The notes beneath the pieces were generated by a model that did no database searches, had not been told where the DNA came from, and worked only from the letters and a program-made list of their open reading frames with translations. 64,000 bases of DNA from Pomphorhynchus laevis (Eukaryota > Acanthocephala > Palaeacanthocephala > Echinorhynchida > Pomphorhynchidae). Each line of letters opens with the position of its first letter. Position 1 is the stretch's first letter. The DNA lies in contig WNNJ02002442.1 in the NCBI GenBank assembly GCA_012934845.2, forward strand, positions 62,001 through 126,000. Reading direction: 5' to 3'. Positions 43,255 to 53,784 of the stretch are shown piece by piece. The position numbers were made by a program, and so were the translations under genes.

Positions 43255-44685
43255 AAATATCATCAAATATAAAAATATCATCAAACAAATAATAGTAATA
43301 TTTTCAACACAGTAATTACAAGAAACATATATTCTAGATAAATATAACAATAAAATCAAACAGAAAATAGTAAAATATAAATATCAAAAACATAATATAT
43401 TTAAAATATACATAATTTAAACTAGGTTTAAATTATGTATATATTAAAGTATTAAGTATTACTTTATATATTACTTTAAATACTTAAAGTAATTAAAGCA
43501 CACTTTAAAAAATATTGCAAGGTAATCGAAATTAATACTGGTATAAAACACTATTTCAGTATTAATTCTACAAAAGAATTTTTAGAACAGACAAAAGGAA
43601 TAAATTTTCAAAATATAAATACATACGATTTTAGTACGCTTTATACAAATCTAGATTTAGTAGATATTAAAGAAGCGTTAGTAAAATTAATTAACCTTAT
43701 ATTCGGAAAAAGATATACATATATATGTTATAATAATTATAACGCCTATCTAACAAAAATTAAACCATCAAATAAATATAAATATATGGATAAAATTGAA
43801 TAAATAAATCCTTAAATATTTTGATAAATCAAAATTATTTAAAAGTTGGGACATCTATATTTAGACAAGTAAAAGGTGTTCCAATGGGTGGTAATAGTAG
43901 CCCAATTATAGCTGACTTGTTTTTAAGCTTTATAGAATATGAATTTGTTCATAACTGTGTAAAAACTAAATCTAAACAATATAAATATATGAAATATATG
44001 TTTCGATACATTGATGATATATGTGTATTTAATTCTAATAATTTTTATTCAATTAGTGAGCACATTTATCCAGAAAGCCTTATTCTTAACAAAACCAATA
44101 TTAATGATAAAGAAGGTGTATATCTGGATATGAACATTAAATTAACATTTACTAAAACTACTATTAATTTATATCGTAAAGATGACATATTTAAATTTAC
44201 AAGAAACATATTTTTGCATGAGCATACATATTTTTGCATGCATACCATATAATATAAAATATAATACATTAAATAATGAAATTTTAAGAATTGCAACAAT
44301 ATGTAATGATATTGGCTTTCTTCAAAATCATTTAAATAATTTAATAGATACATATTTTAAACTAGGTTACTATAAAAATAACATCAAGCAGAAAATAGTA
44401 AAATATATAAATCAACACAATAATATAAAGAATAAATTTAAACTCTTAAGTGGCAAATTTGTATGGATGGATAATAATATACTTTGCATTAGAATAAGAT
44501 ACTAGATAGTTATTTCAGAGGAAATACATCATTAGCATGTATTTGGCCCCGCTGCTATGTTGGGTAGAGGAGTTAGGGGCCGAAACCTGATAGCATAGCA
44601 GTTCCTCCTGATGACCTCTAATTCTTATTCTGATACAACGTCTGTTATTTATTAGTCAATTCATAAAAATGACGTTTATTTTAAA

Positions 44686-44716
<31 letters not shown>

Positions 44717-44860
44717 TAACTTGATTTAAATTATAGAAAATCTAAAAACAATTATCAATTTTATTATTTAATTATTAAATTTTGATTTAGCATTATTATG
44801 TTTTGTTTATTTTATAATTATATAACAATACGTAGACTCAGTTAGCTGATTTAATTACTA
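43255..44860 (+). mobile_element. Permuted PLE copy P2: RT and 3' end
   Basis: A plus-strand copy of the family at 18.1-21.0 kb. After a short tail scrap (43,255-43,440), RT coding starts at about 43,480 and runs to about 44,505, followed by the 3' UTR (GAGTTAGGGGCCGAAACCTG at about 44,570) and the terminal GTAGACTCAGTTAGCTG (about 44,850). The nuclease half is missing (5' truncation). A second tail follows in tandem at 44,861. Confidence 0.8.
43480..44505 (+). pseudogene. Permuted PLE reverse transcriptase, copy P2
   Basis: The first piece (to about 43,803) has YDFSTLYTNLDLVDIKEAL with the catalytic Asp. The second (43,821-44,252) has GVPMGGNSSPIIADLF, RYIDDICVF and YLDMNIKLTF. A third frame (44,182-44,505) carries on from a small duplication of CATACATATTTTTGCATG near 44,218-44,245 to the end (KLLSGKFVWMDNN). 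Protein identity to the RT at 18,572-19,573 is very high, so these two copies are young relative to each other, but three breaks are visible here. Confidence 0.75.
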
Positions 44861-45335
44861 TAAAAATATCAACAAACATAAAATAGTAAAATACATAAAT
44901 CAGCACAATATAATAAAAAATAAATTTAAAATCATCAGCGGAAATTTTTTATCGACGGATTAAAAATAATATACTTTGTATTAGAATAAGATACCATATA
45001 ATCAAATTTAATCAGAGGAAACACGTTAATGAACACGTGGTCATTAACGTGTTTGACCACGCTTCTACGTTGGATCGAGGAAAAGGGACCGAAAACTGAT
45101 AGCATAGCAGTTGCTCCTGATGATCTAATCCGTATTCTGATACAACGTATGTTATTTATTAGTCATTTCGTAAAATTGACTTTTATTTTAAATTTCAATT
45201 TTTAATTTTAACTCTATATAAGTTATAAAATCTTATAACAATTATTTATAATTATTAATTATCAAATTATTAAATTTTGATTTATTAATTTAGCATTATT
45301 ATTACGCGTAGACTCAGTTAGCTGATTTGATAGGT
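44861..45335 (+). repeat. Second permuted-PLE 3' tail in tandem
   Basis: A diverged copy of the PLE 3' end starts exactly where the first ends (TTTAATTA|CTATAAAAATATCAAC). It carries the end of the RT frame (ATAAATCAGCACAATATAAT), the ACCGAAAACTG block and a second GTAGACTCAGTTAGCTG end at about 45,310-45,330. Confidence 0.75.
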
Positions 45336-46142
45336 AGATCTTCTGCCCACATTAATAACAACATAAAAACAAAACACAATACAATTTGTTTGACACATAA
45401 AGAAATTTGGGTGTTAGTAGAGTATTGTAAGGATATAAGGTTTCTTAATAAACCATATTATGTAATTCAAAATTTTTATACCAAATTAAAGAAATACGGC
45501 ACAAGCATGAATTTAACTCCGCTGGAGTGTTGTGTCGAGCAATCAAATCTTAAAGCTCATATCAAATCAGTTTGCTTCCGAATTTAATATCTCGAGGAAC
45601 TTACGCTACAGCAGAGCTAACCGAAACATGATAGCACAGAAGTTTATTCTAAAGACCTCATCTATCCAGTCAAATACAGAGTAAAAGTATGTTAGAGTGA
45701 AGAACAAACTCTAAGACAAAAAATATGTGTTAGAGTGGTTACAGATTACTTCAGCCTAAACACACAAGTTGTATTACCAAACTTTGTAATTTATCTGATG
45801 ATAGAGATAAACTTAAATACCTTATTGTAAACAAATTGTTTCTTTTTATTACATTATTAAAAAATTAAATAATTAACCATAAATTAATTTTAAAAACAAT
45901 ATGATCAATAGTCGTTGTTAACTAATTTGATACCTCAATTACGGTAACGTTGGGATGACTTGATGTTTGTCCGGTAATGTTGAATCGATGACCAATCAAA
46001 ACCAATTGTACTCTGAGAAAATTTAATGTGTATAATAACATACTTATAATATAAAAAAAATAAAAAATGTGTTCGAAGAGAATGTAATCATTAGTTAACT
46101 CCTTCTACTAGAAAAATATGAAAAATAGAATTATTTTTGAAT
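45336..46142. other. Stretch with a PLE tail relic, otherwise unrecognised
   Basis: An 86-codon frame (45,327-45,587) has no recognised motif. At about 45,600-45,690 AACCGAAACATGATAGCACAG and AAGACCTCATCTATCC resemble a strongly diverged permuted-PLE tail. The remainder is AT-rich. Confidence 0.4.
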
Positions 46143-46510
46143 TTTCGCCAATTTGATTGGCCTCTTCAGAAAACACTAGTCTTTGACAAATGATGAAATA
46201 GTATATAAAGAATAAAAACGGAACAATTTAACTGATATGTTGTTCAACCAAATTCTTGTCCGGCGCTAATTTTAAGGATCAATTTGTTTTATTGCCTTGA
46301 ATGGTGGATGCAATTTCGATGTGTGCCGCCTCCTTGATTAAACGACGATGTGTATCTGGCTCGTATTCCAGAACAGTTGTATTGTCGAAATAAATCGTAT
46401 GTGAACTGTTTAACCAGTGATTAAATATTGCTGAAGAAACTTCGTCTCTTTTAAGATTACCCTTGTGTTGTTCAATTCTCATTCGTAATCTTTGTTTGGT
46501 TTGGCAGATT
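46143..46510 (-). pseudogene. PLE fragment: GIY-YIG C-terminal half and 3' tail
   Basis: On the minus strand, 46,510-46,279 encodes QTKQRLRMRIEQHKGNLKR, AIFNHWLNSSHTI and a final HRRLIKEAAHIEIAS. This is the arrangement of the C-terminal part of a GIY-YIG nuclease, including an RLIKEA helix with the catalytic Glu. A 3' UTR follows and ends in the PLE hairpin CTGAAGA-GGCCAAT/ATTGGC-GAAA (46,169-46,143). The copy is 5'-truncated and represents a PLE family different from P1-P3. Confidence 0.6.
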
Positions 46511-46541
46511 TAGACTTTGTTGCAAAGTCTACATATGAGGG

Positions 46542-47066
46542 ATACAATGTACATGTGGATTGCAATATATAGGAAAAACATATCAAATGTTAAAAACTAG
46601 GTTTAATAGGCAACACATATTTCATAAACATTTGAGATTAATAGGGCATTATATTAAAAACTGTAAATTATTTATTTTAGAACATATTATCGAAGAAAAC
46701 ATATCAATATTAAATCAAAAACTATTAGAAAAAGAAGATTTTTAAATTAAAACGCTTAATTCCATGTACCCATTAGGATTGAATGACGTGGTACAAGGAA
46801 TTGGCAGAAGTAGTATAGAACATAATAAACAACTATATTATAATAATCAGGTTAAACGCAAACCAATAAGTCATGGTGATAAAAGGAATAAGAAAAATAG
46901 AGTTAAAAATATTAAAGATATGTATATAAATGAACAATTAGAAATATTAAAACAACTTTTAAGAGATAATAAGCTGAAAGATCTTTATGTAAATATAAGA
47001 AGTTTTTCTAAAGATATCATATGTTCAATAAATCAAAAATTAATTAACGACTATGATATGCTAAGT
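46542..47066 (+). pseudogene. Permuted PLE: N-terminal GIY-YIG nuclease and linker (first half)
   Basis: This encodes a GIY-YIG nuclease at the N-terminal side of a PLE. IQCTCGLQYIGKT opens the domain, KTRFNRQH carries the expected Arg, and LLEKEDF the expected Glu. One stop falls where copy P1 has Trp (EDFW). Then comes MYPLGLNDVVQGIGRSS, a basic linker and a helical region up to KLINDYDMLS at the insertion point. In canonical PLEs such as those at 53-64 kb the nuclease follows the RT, so this family has the reversed domain order known from permuted PLEs. Confidence 0.75.
47056..47066. repeat. 11-bp target-site duplication, left copy
   Basis: ATATGCTAAGT here is repeated at 51,414-51,424. 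PLE coding sequence continues across the pair (DYDMLS, then LSCIIDSYCNTK) exactly as in the uninterrupted copy P1. Confidence 0.9.
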
Positions 47067-50000
47067 AAAGTTCCTTACGCCGATTGCATAGTGAAGCTAA
47101 AAAGAAAAATTGCATTTGTATTATGCAAAGCTGCTTCGAATTGTAAAAGAGGCGCGCGATAACGAGCCGGGCTGCTGTTAAGAAAGTTACACTCGTCGAC
47201 AGTCAAAATCAAGATATAATATACATACAAGAACATTATGAAGAATAGAAAAAAGTTTGAGATAAAATAACATACAAAGCAGTCATAAAAAGTCACGTAG
47301 CTAAACTTTGTTAATGTGTTAGGTAATACGGTCTTCAAATTACAAGTCCGAACGACGATAAAATTTCACCTGGTAACGAACAACGATACAATTTCACCTT
47401 GTAGCAAATCCTTCTACAAACATAGATTATTGCTGATAAATACCGAAAATATCTTAAAAGAATATTCGAATCAAGTGCAAAATGAAATCAATTATTAATG
47501 ACGAAACAGCTTTGTCAAACATGTCGTCGCGCCATTACTATCAATTGTACTGGTAAATTGAGATACCATAAACACAATGGTGCGCGATGTGCTGGCTCGG
47601 GCATGAGTATCCCAAACACCGTCACGAACTGTGTCAGCGATCAGATTTCCTTGCACTCTCGCCATGAAGATCCAGGGTCCGTCACTTACATCCCTCCTCA
47701 CGATGTCATAATAAAATCCACATCAGCATCGGCTCTTGATATTGTCAACAATGTATGGAGTCACAAAGCGTCTTCAATTTTCCGCCTCCTTTGGAAGACG
47801 AGGGCCAGAGCGGCTGCGATGTTTATAGACTTAATAAAGCAGGCTCTACGTCAAAACGACATGGCATCATGAGCTCGCTTTCTAATCATGCCGAAAATCT
47901 GTTTTCACATCAGCGCGTCGAATAAGGTCCTAAACAGATCTCGCCCGGACTCTGCAAAACTGATACTCCAACGCATGAATAAATTTAGTAATGCTACTTT
48001 CGATGAAATCGCTTCGGAACTACGTCTTATAGTCACGCCAGAAAACCCTACAGCTTCCAACCATATATCCGCAGCAATATCACTGACTAGACGCGGGAAT
48101 TTCAGGAAAGCGGTTCAAAGGCTAGCTTCTACAGGGCTAGCTTCCCCATCAACTGCCACACGTCGTAAACTAGAGCTTCTGTACCCGTCATCACAGAGAA
48201 TTTTTCTCAACATGGAGTCGCTTTGGGAGACTTACCGGCTTTGTTGCGTTCACACACTCGACCAGTAGTGAACATCTTCACGATATGATTGAGGCCGATT
48301 CCGGCGGTAATTTGCTGGACACATCACCCATCTAGTCAATCACCTACTTTCAGGTTCTGCTCGGAATTCTTTAGCTCCCTTCATTGCAGGCGCAAATCTT
48401 TTCGGCCTCCCCAAAAAGGATGGAGGCATTCGACCAGTAGCGGTGGGTGAGACGTTACGACGTTTATGTTCAAAGTGTGCCTGCTCTCGCTTACGGGACC
48501 GCTTCGCATCATTCTTTGCTCCCAAACAACTCGGAGTTGCCTCACGAAATGCAGTAGATATGATTGTTCATAATGTCTCTCGCACTCATCATAGTCGATC
48601 AAATGATCCTAATTGGGTGTGGGCGACGGTCGACCTGTCAAACGCCTTTAATAGTATAAGCAGATCTTCAATCATTTCCGCCGTTAATAGTAATGTTCCA
48701 GAGCTGTCGTCGTGGGTATCTTTCTGCTTAAAATCGCCTTTCCCCTTACGATTTGGTCAGTTCAGACCTTTACTATCATCGGAGGGAGTACAACAAGGCG
48801 GCCCGCTATCTCCAATGTTTTTTTCGCTGGCGATTCAAAACACAATCTCGAAAATCTCGAATATCCCTGGCATTGTATACAATCAATGGTATTTGGTGAT
48901 GGGATAATCGGTTGAAGTCCACAGGCAATCGCTCAGTCCCTCAACACATTAAGTATTGACTTCCTCACACTCAAACTTCATCTTAATTGGTCAAAAACCG
49001 AAATAATTGGCGTGCCGGACGCGATTCAAATTTGTTCAAACCTCTGCCACTCATCTCAGGCTAACAACACTACAGGCAATTTTCAGCTGTTGGGGTCACC
49101 GATTGGCTCAGCTGACTTTACCAAGGACGTCTTGCTCAGGGATTTGTTACCAAGGCTCACGAAAGAAATTGAAGTCATTGCAAACTTGCCAGATCCCCAG
49201 TCGGCCTACCTTCTCCTTAGACACTGTGCGTACGCCCTCAAGATCGGTCATCTAATGCGCACCATTTCACCATTAACACTAAGAGGTTACACTCAGGCTT
49301 TTGATGATGTTATCATGAAAGCTTTTGAAAATTTAACAGCCTCACAGTTAACTGTCTCTGCTAAGATTCAGGCTTCACTACCCTTCCGCTTAGGTGGTTT
49401 CGGTCTCAGGAATACTACAATTCATTCAAGCAACGCGTTTGTCAAGAGTGTCCGAACTGTCTCCATGATTTCGTTCAGAGAACCTAACCAATATGTCGGG
49501 TTTGAGGGAGCATTGTCAGAATTGTCAGTATTGACTGGGAAAGATAACCTCCAACATATTTGCTCCAACGGTTCCACAACGTCCTTCCACATTGATCGTC
49601 TGCGCTTCGATCGCCTGCTTGAGGAATCCAACAATCTGGAAAAGGCCAGATTACGTGCGACAGCCTGTTCGAAAGCTGCGTCATGGCTTCAGGTTACGCC
49701 TAGAATTAGCCAAACTCTAGATCTAACCCCACCACAATTATGCGTTCTCTGCCGCTTGTGGTTAGGTTTAGCGATTTTCCCTCCTAACCATAAGTGTGGG
49801 CGATGCTATTCCGATACCGAGCTTCTGGGTTTTCACGCCCTTACCTGCCAATATGGTGGTCATCGCGGGTTGAGGCACGATGACATAAGAGACGTCATCA
49901 ATGAAGCGGCCCAGTCTGCACGTTGGCACGTTGGCCTGGAGGTCCGGGGGTTATTGACTGATGTAAAAGAGCGCCCGGCCGATATTCTAATATACGGTGA

Positions 50001-51413
50001 TCCTCCTGAAGTGATAAACTTCGCAGCCACGCACCTACAACAAGTTGCATACGTAGATATCGCGAGCGCAAGTGGAGGGGCAGCAGCGGCGGCTTATGCC
50101 AACAATGTGAAAGATCGTAAATATCGGTCAAGAATGGAAGCAGCCGGATACAAGTTCACACCGGGAGTAATAGAGTGTTTTGGGGGTGGAATGATGCCGG
50201 CCTTAACGTCATCCGGCGTATTGCTGGCCGCATGAGCAGAACAAGTGGTATTAGATATAACATCGTTGCTGCTCGATTATTCCAACGATCGTCCATCGCC
50301 TTAATGCCTGGCAACGCCAGAGCGATTCTGGCTTCGCTAGACAATATACAGCCCTTCACAAGCCTAGCTAGGTCAGCGTCCGAACCTAGGATTCGAACTT
50401 TCAGCCAAGGCATATGTGATATGGTCGAGGTCCAGAACGGAACGGCTCATACAGACAATTTTTGCGATGACACACGTCTGGAAGGTTGTAATAATCAACG
50501 TGATCGAACAGACTTCTTACTAAATCCAGTTGCTTTATTAACAACGGCCAACTCGAACTCCTTCTGTGAGCGCGAGGTGCGAGACCAAAATAGCCCTCCA
50601 ATTCTACTGACGACCAGTTCAGTCAAAACCGTTCAACGTGCAGTGGATCTGGGAATAAGACCTCAAATTAAACTTAACGTTCCTGAGACGGACGAGCGTT
50701 GCCAGCTGCTAAAAGAAAACCACGATGGACACGATGAAGAAGACAATCTTCGGAATATGGATTCGTATCATGATCGAAAAATTTCAAACAGCGAGGCTGA
50801 TGAATGTTACAATTTTGCGGGCAACAATCAAGTAAGGACATCGCTTGGTGATTGTGAAAAAGAAGACGACACATCTACCTGGACAATGAATACAGATTTC
50901 ATTAACGGAACAAATTACACGCAATTATTGTGTAACCCTTCCATCTCATTGGACAATACGCACTCTGCGATCGGCAACTTCGGGATATGTGATCAGGCAT
51001 TCGACTATCCAACAGGCAATACTCTCGCTGATACAGAAGAAGCAACAGGAATTAGCGGGGATGACGAGATTTTCGGCGACGATCGCGCTTCTCCTACTTC
51101 GTCAAACTTATTCGAATGCGATAACGATCTTCACGAATCCAGAGACCCCACAAACAGATACGATGCAGCCGGTTCACACTTTAAGGTGATCAATGGAGAC
51201 ATTAATAGACTGATCCGTCCGGAACTAAACGTAATGCGGTCTTTAGGACAAAACCCGACAGTAACTGAGTTGCAGTACAATCAACGCGTGGACTCGGACG
51301 GTAACGAAACCTCCGAGTTTCGCGAGCCCATCACAATGGATAAGAAGATGAAGAGCAACAATATGTAGTTACTAATGATAACTTGTAATTTTAGAATTTA
51401 TATTTATTATTTA
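47067..51413 (+). mobile_element. RT-RLE retrotransposon family B, copy B2, full-length insertion
   Basis: The element's ends are defined by the 11-bp TSD in the disrupted PLE: 4,347 bp, with a 5' UTR of about 430 bp, a single gene region (47,498-51,368) and a 45-bp 3' UTR without a long poly(A). Unlike R2 or NeSL elements it did not insert in rDNA or another obvious multicopy RNA gene here. It postdates the PLE copy. Confidence 0.85.
47498..51368 (+). pseudogene. RT-RLE polyprotein with long C-terminal extension, copy B2
   Basis: R2-like polyprotein in five overlapping open pieces. (1) 47,498-47,872: zinc finger CQTCRRAI...HKHNGARC (about residues 5-32). (2) 47,888-48,268: pre-RT with NPTASNHISAAIS and RGNFRKAVQRL. 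(3) 48,330-48,907: RT with GGIRPVAVGETLRRL, VDLSNAFNSI (catalytic Asp) and VQQGGPLSPMFFSLAI; YLDDG is disrupted by a frame change near 48,900. (4) 49,012-50,235: thumb (NFQLLGSPIG), RLE zinc motif CGRCYSD...HALTC and RHDDIRDVI, then RPADILIYG and AYVDIAS. (5) 50,175-51,368: LFQRSSIALMPGNARAIL, then about 340 extra residues rich in Asp, Asn and Ser, ending KKMKSNNM. The RT-RLE layout is clear; at least four frame breaks. Confidence 0.8.
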
Positions 51414-52133
51414 ATATGCTAAGTTGTATAATAGACAGTTATTGTAATACAAAATACTATAATCGTAAAATAAATGTTAGTAATAACAATAGAAAATATA
51501 CATTAACCATTAACTTCATTAATAAATGTATAGATAACATAAATATAGCCGGACTTTTAAATAATTCTAAAAGTAAAGAAATAATAGGCTCAGATTTAAG
51601 TAAATATATTCCTAAAATAAAGTATAAATTCCTACAACCATTAGGACGAAAATTTTTTAATTATAATAAAGAATTCAAATCAATATATAACAATAATATT
51701 ATAAACATAATGGAAACAGAATGCAATTGTAAAACTCTTAGTTTTGATAAAATAAATGAACATATATGTACCCATAATCTAGAATTAATTGAAAATTGTG
51801 AATTAAGAAAGGTGCTACCAAAAGGGTATAAATATAGATTAAATAATAGCAACGACAAAAATAAAATTTACAATTCATTATATAATAACTTAAATGATTA
51901 CTTTAGTAAGCTGACTAATAGTGAAAGCTCGAATATATCTAAGATAAACATTTGGAAAGATTATATATTTGATAAAATTAAAAACAAAATGAAAATAACA
52001 AACAATTATAAAAGGAAAGATAAGATTAATAAAAAATGTATACAGAACTTACTAAATAAAAGGATAACTATATAATAACACCTATTGATAAAGCTAGTAA
52101 TAACTTTGTCTTCATATGAAAAAAGCTTTATTA
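51414..52133 (+). pseudogene. Permuted PLE linker region, second half of P3
   Basis: It begins with the right copy of the TSD (51,414-51,424). The open frame 51,416-52,075 continues the PLE protein: LSCIIDSYCNTKYYN, SKYIPKIKYKFLQPLGRKF, CNCKTLSFDKINEHICTH and NIWKDYIFDKIKNKMKI. The HICTH.LELIENCEL region with several Cys/His residues may bind metal. After 52,075 the sequence still matches the PLE (CTATTGATAAAGCTAGTAAT) to about 52,133. The RT palm is absent. Confidence 0.75.
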
Positions 52134-53225
52134 TTGTAGCAGATGCAACAAAGCGGTCAATGCTTGAACAATAGCCAATAACAACATACCACAATATCGG
52201 TCCTATTATCCAATTGTTGGCCAACGCGCATAATTCGAACATAACAACGGAAAGAACAAGTTTAGGACAAGTGAGATCAGTCACAGCTTTTCGACTATTT
52301 AATGTCAAGTGTGAACAGTGGCATATTTATAAAGAGCAGCTAGAACACCATTTCAGTGCGCATTAAGTTTCAGAAGAGCGCAAGAAAGACTTGCTACTCT
52401 CATGGGTGGGTTGCGAAATGTATCAACTCATCACGCGATTATGTGCTGGACAGTCAATGGACAGTTATGCTTACGCGGATATTATAAAAGTATTGGATCG
52501 ACATTTTGTAAAGCCGGTGCATATCGTAGCTGCCTGTTTTCGATTTAGCCAATGTAATATGAAGTCGACCGAGACATACAGCGAGTGGATAGCACAACTC
52601 AAAGAGCAAGCTAAACATTGTCGTTTTTTCAACGCTGAAATTAAAAATGAACAGCAGGCTATCAACGATCGAATTGTTGATCATGTTGTAAGGCGAACAT
52701 CACATGAATTTGTGCGAAACTCACTATAAGATCGGAGAATCGAGAACACGTACACTGCATCCATTTCCAAGGAGTCAGGAAGACAATCGACGAGCAACTT
52801 GTCGACGTTGTGGAAGAAATCATAATAGTGAGCAACAATGCCCGGCAAGCGGGAAACAATGTTTCCGATGTCGTCGATACGGTCATTTCCAACGGTTCTG
52901 TCGGATGACAGGTCGAGTAAACGAGGTCAGAGAATCTTACACGGGCGACACCGGAGAGGATATAATAGGATCGATTGATGTAATTGCTGCTGGCCAAAAA
53001 AAATTCCGCTAGTCGGTGTAAAAATAAACCAGAAAGAGGTTCTGAAGAAGTATGATACCGACGCCACAGTATCAGTGATACCAAAACAACTATGGCTAGA
53101 TGTGGGTAAGCCAAGGCTGCGTACAACAAAGAGATGACGTACTTATCATGGAATAGCGCTGGAGGCTTTAGGTTCATGCACGGTTACTGTCGAGTTGAGG
53201 CGATTAAGGCAAAAGTTAGAAGCTA
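52134..53225 (+). mobile_element. Fossil Ty3/gypsy-type gag with zinc knuckles and start of protease
   Basis: A fragment of an LTR retrotransposon of the Ty3/gypsy kind: a gag domain, two CCHC-type zinc knuckles (about 52,800-52,915) and a stretch resembling the start of the aspartic protease (about 53,040-53,120). It is broken, with several breaks, and lacks RT, integrase and LTRs in this window. It abuts a truncated PLE on each side and appears old. Confidence 0.65.
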
Positions 53226-53261
53226 CCAGTGAGGCAAAATAGAAGCTACCTATTTGCCAGT

Positions 53262-53760
53262 GAGGTGACAAAATTGAGTTACAGAATATGGACAGATGTC
53301 ACCTGTGTGTCAAATAATTGTATATATGTGGCAACGTGTATAATTTGTGCAGTTCAATGTGTCGGCGAAACGGGAAATGCACTTAATATAAGATTTAACA
53401 ATAGACGCGCAGATATTAAGCGCAAAGATCCAACCGATGGAGCTGTAAACAACTCAATTGCACATAATATGCCGAACTTACTTGAATTCTTTTCTTACAC
53501 AATAATTGAACAAGGATTCGAGAACATAAGCGTCAGGAAACGGAGAGAAGCCTACTGGATGGGTCAATTGATGGCTGACTGTCCACTCGGATTAACACAG
53601 GGAATGTCTTTAGTATGGCGGGATATCACATAACATTTTTATTGCATGCCTCTGATCCCTATTTGCACTTTACCTTTGTTTTTATTTTGTAGATATAGTG
53701 ACCTGAAGAAGACTCAGTAAAGAGTCGAAACGTTGTCAAAAATATACATTGGTCTTCTCT
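53262..53760 (+). pseudogene. Canonical PLE: GIY-YIG domain and 3' end
   Basis: The C-terminal GIY-YIG nuclease of a canonical PLE runs to the stop at 53,633. It has NNCIYVATCIICAVQCVGETG (GIY and YIG motifs, with C in place of Y in the second), NIRFNNRRADI (Arg), and RKRREAYWMGQLM with the catalytic Glu. The RT is missing (5' truncation). The 3' end carries CTGAAGA-GACTC/GAGTC-GAAA at 53,703-53,730. The next PLE starts within about 30 bp in the same orientation. Confidence 0.75.
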
Positions 53761-53784
53761 GGTATTTTCGTGGATTTTCAATAT

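Larger units (their letters stand above)
46542..52133 (+). mobile_element. Permuted PLE copy P3, split by an RT-RLE element
   Basis: PLE sequence runs from the GIY-YIG start (46,542) to 47,066, and again from 51,414 to about 52,133. Between them is a 4,347-bp RT-RLE element with an 11-bp TSD. The two PLE halves together match the continuous order of copy P1 (20,945 to about 19,840), confirming that they were one element. P3 ends in the DKASNN region before the RT palm, where fossil gypsy sequence begins. Confidence 0.85.

Noticed and set aside
44570-44620. GAAAC followed by CTGATGA in the permuted-PLE 3' tail as a hammerhead in type II order
   Set aside because: TTAGGGG and CCTCTAA can pair, but two unpaired bases lie next to GAAA and no stem I fits between the possible cleavage site and CTGATGA. 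It does not satisfy the hammerhead fold.
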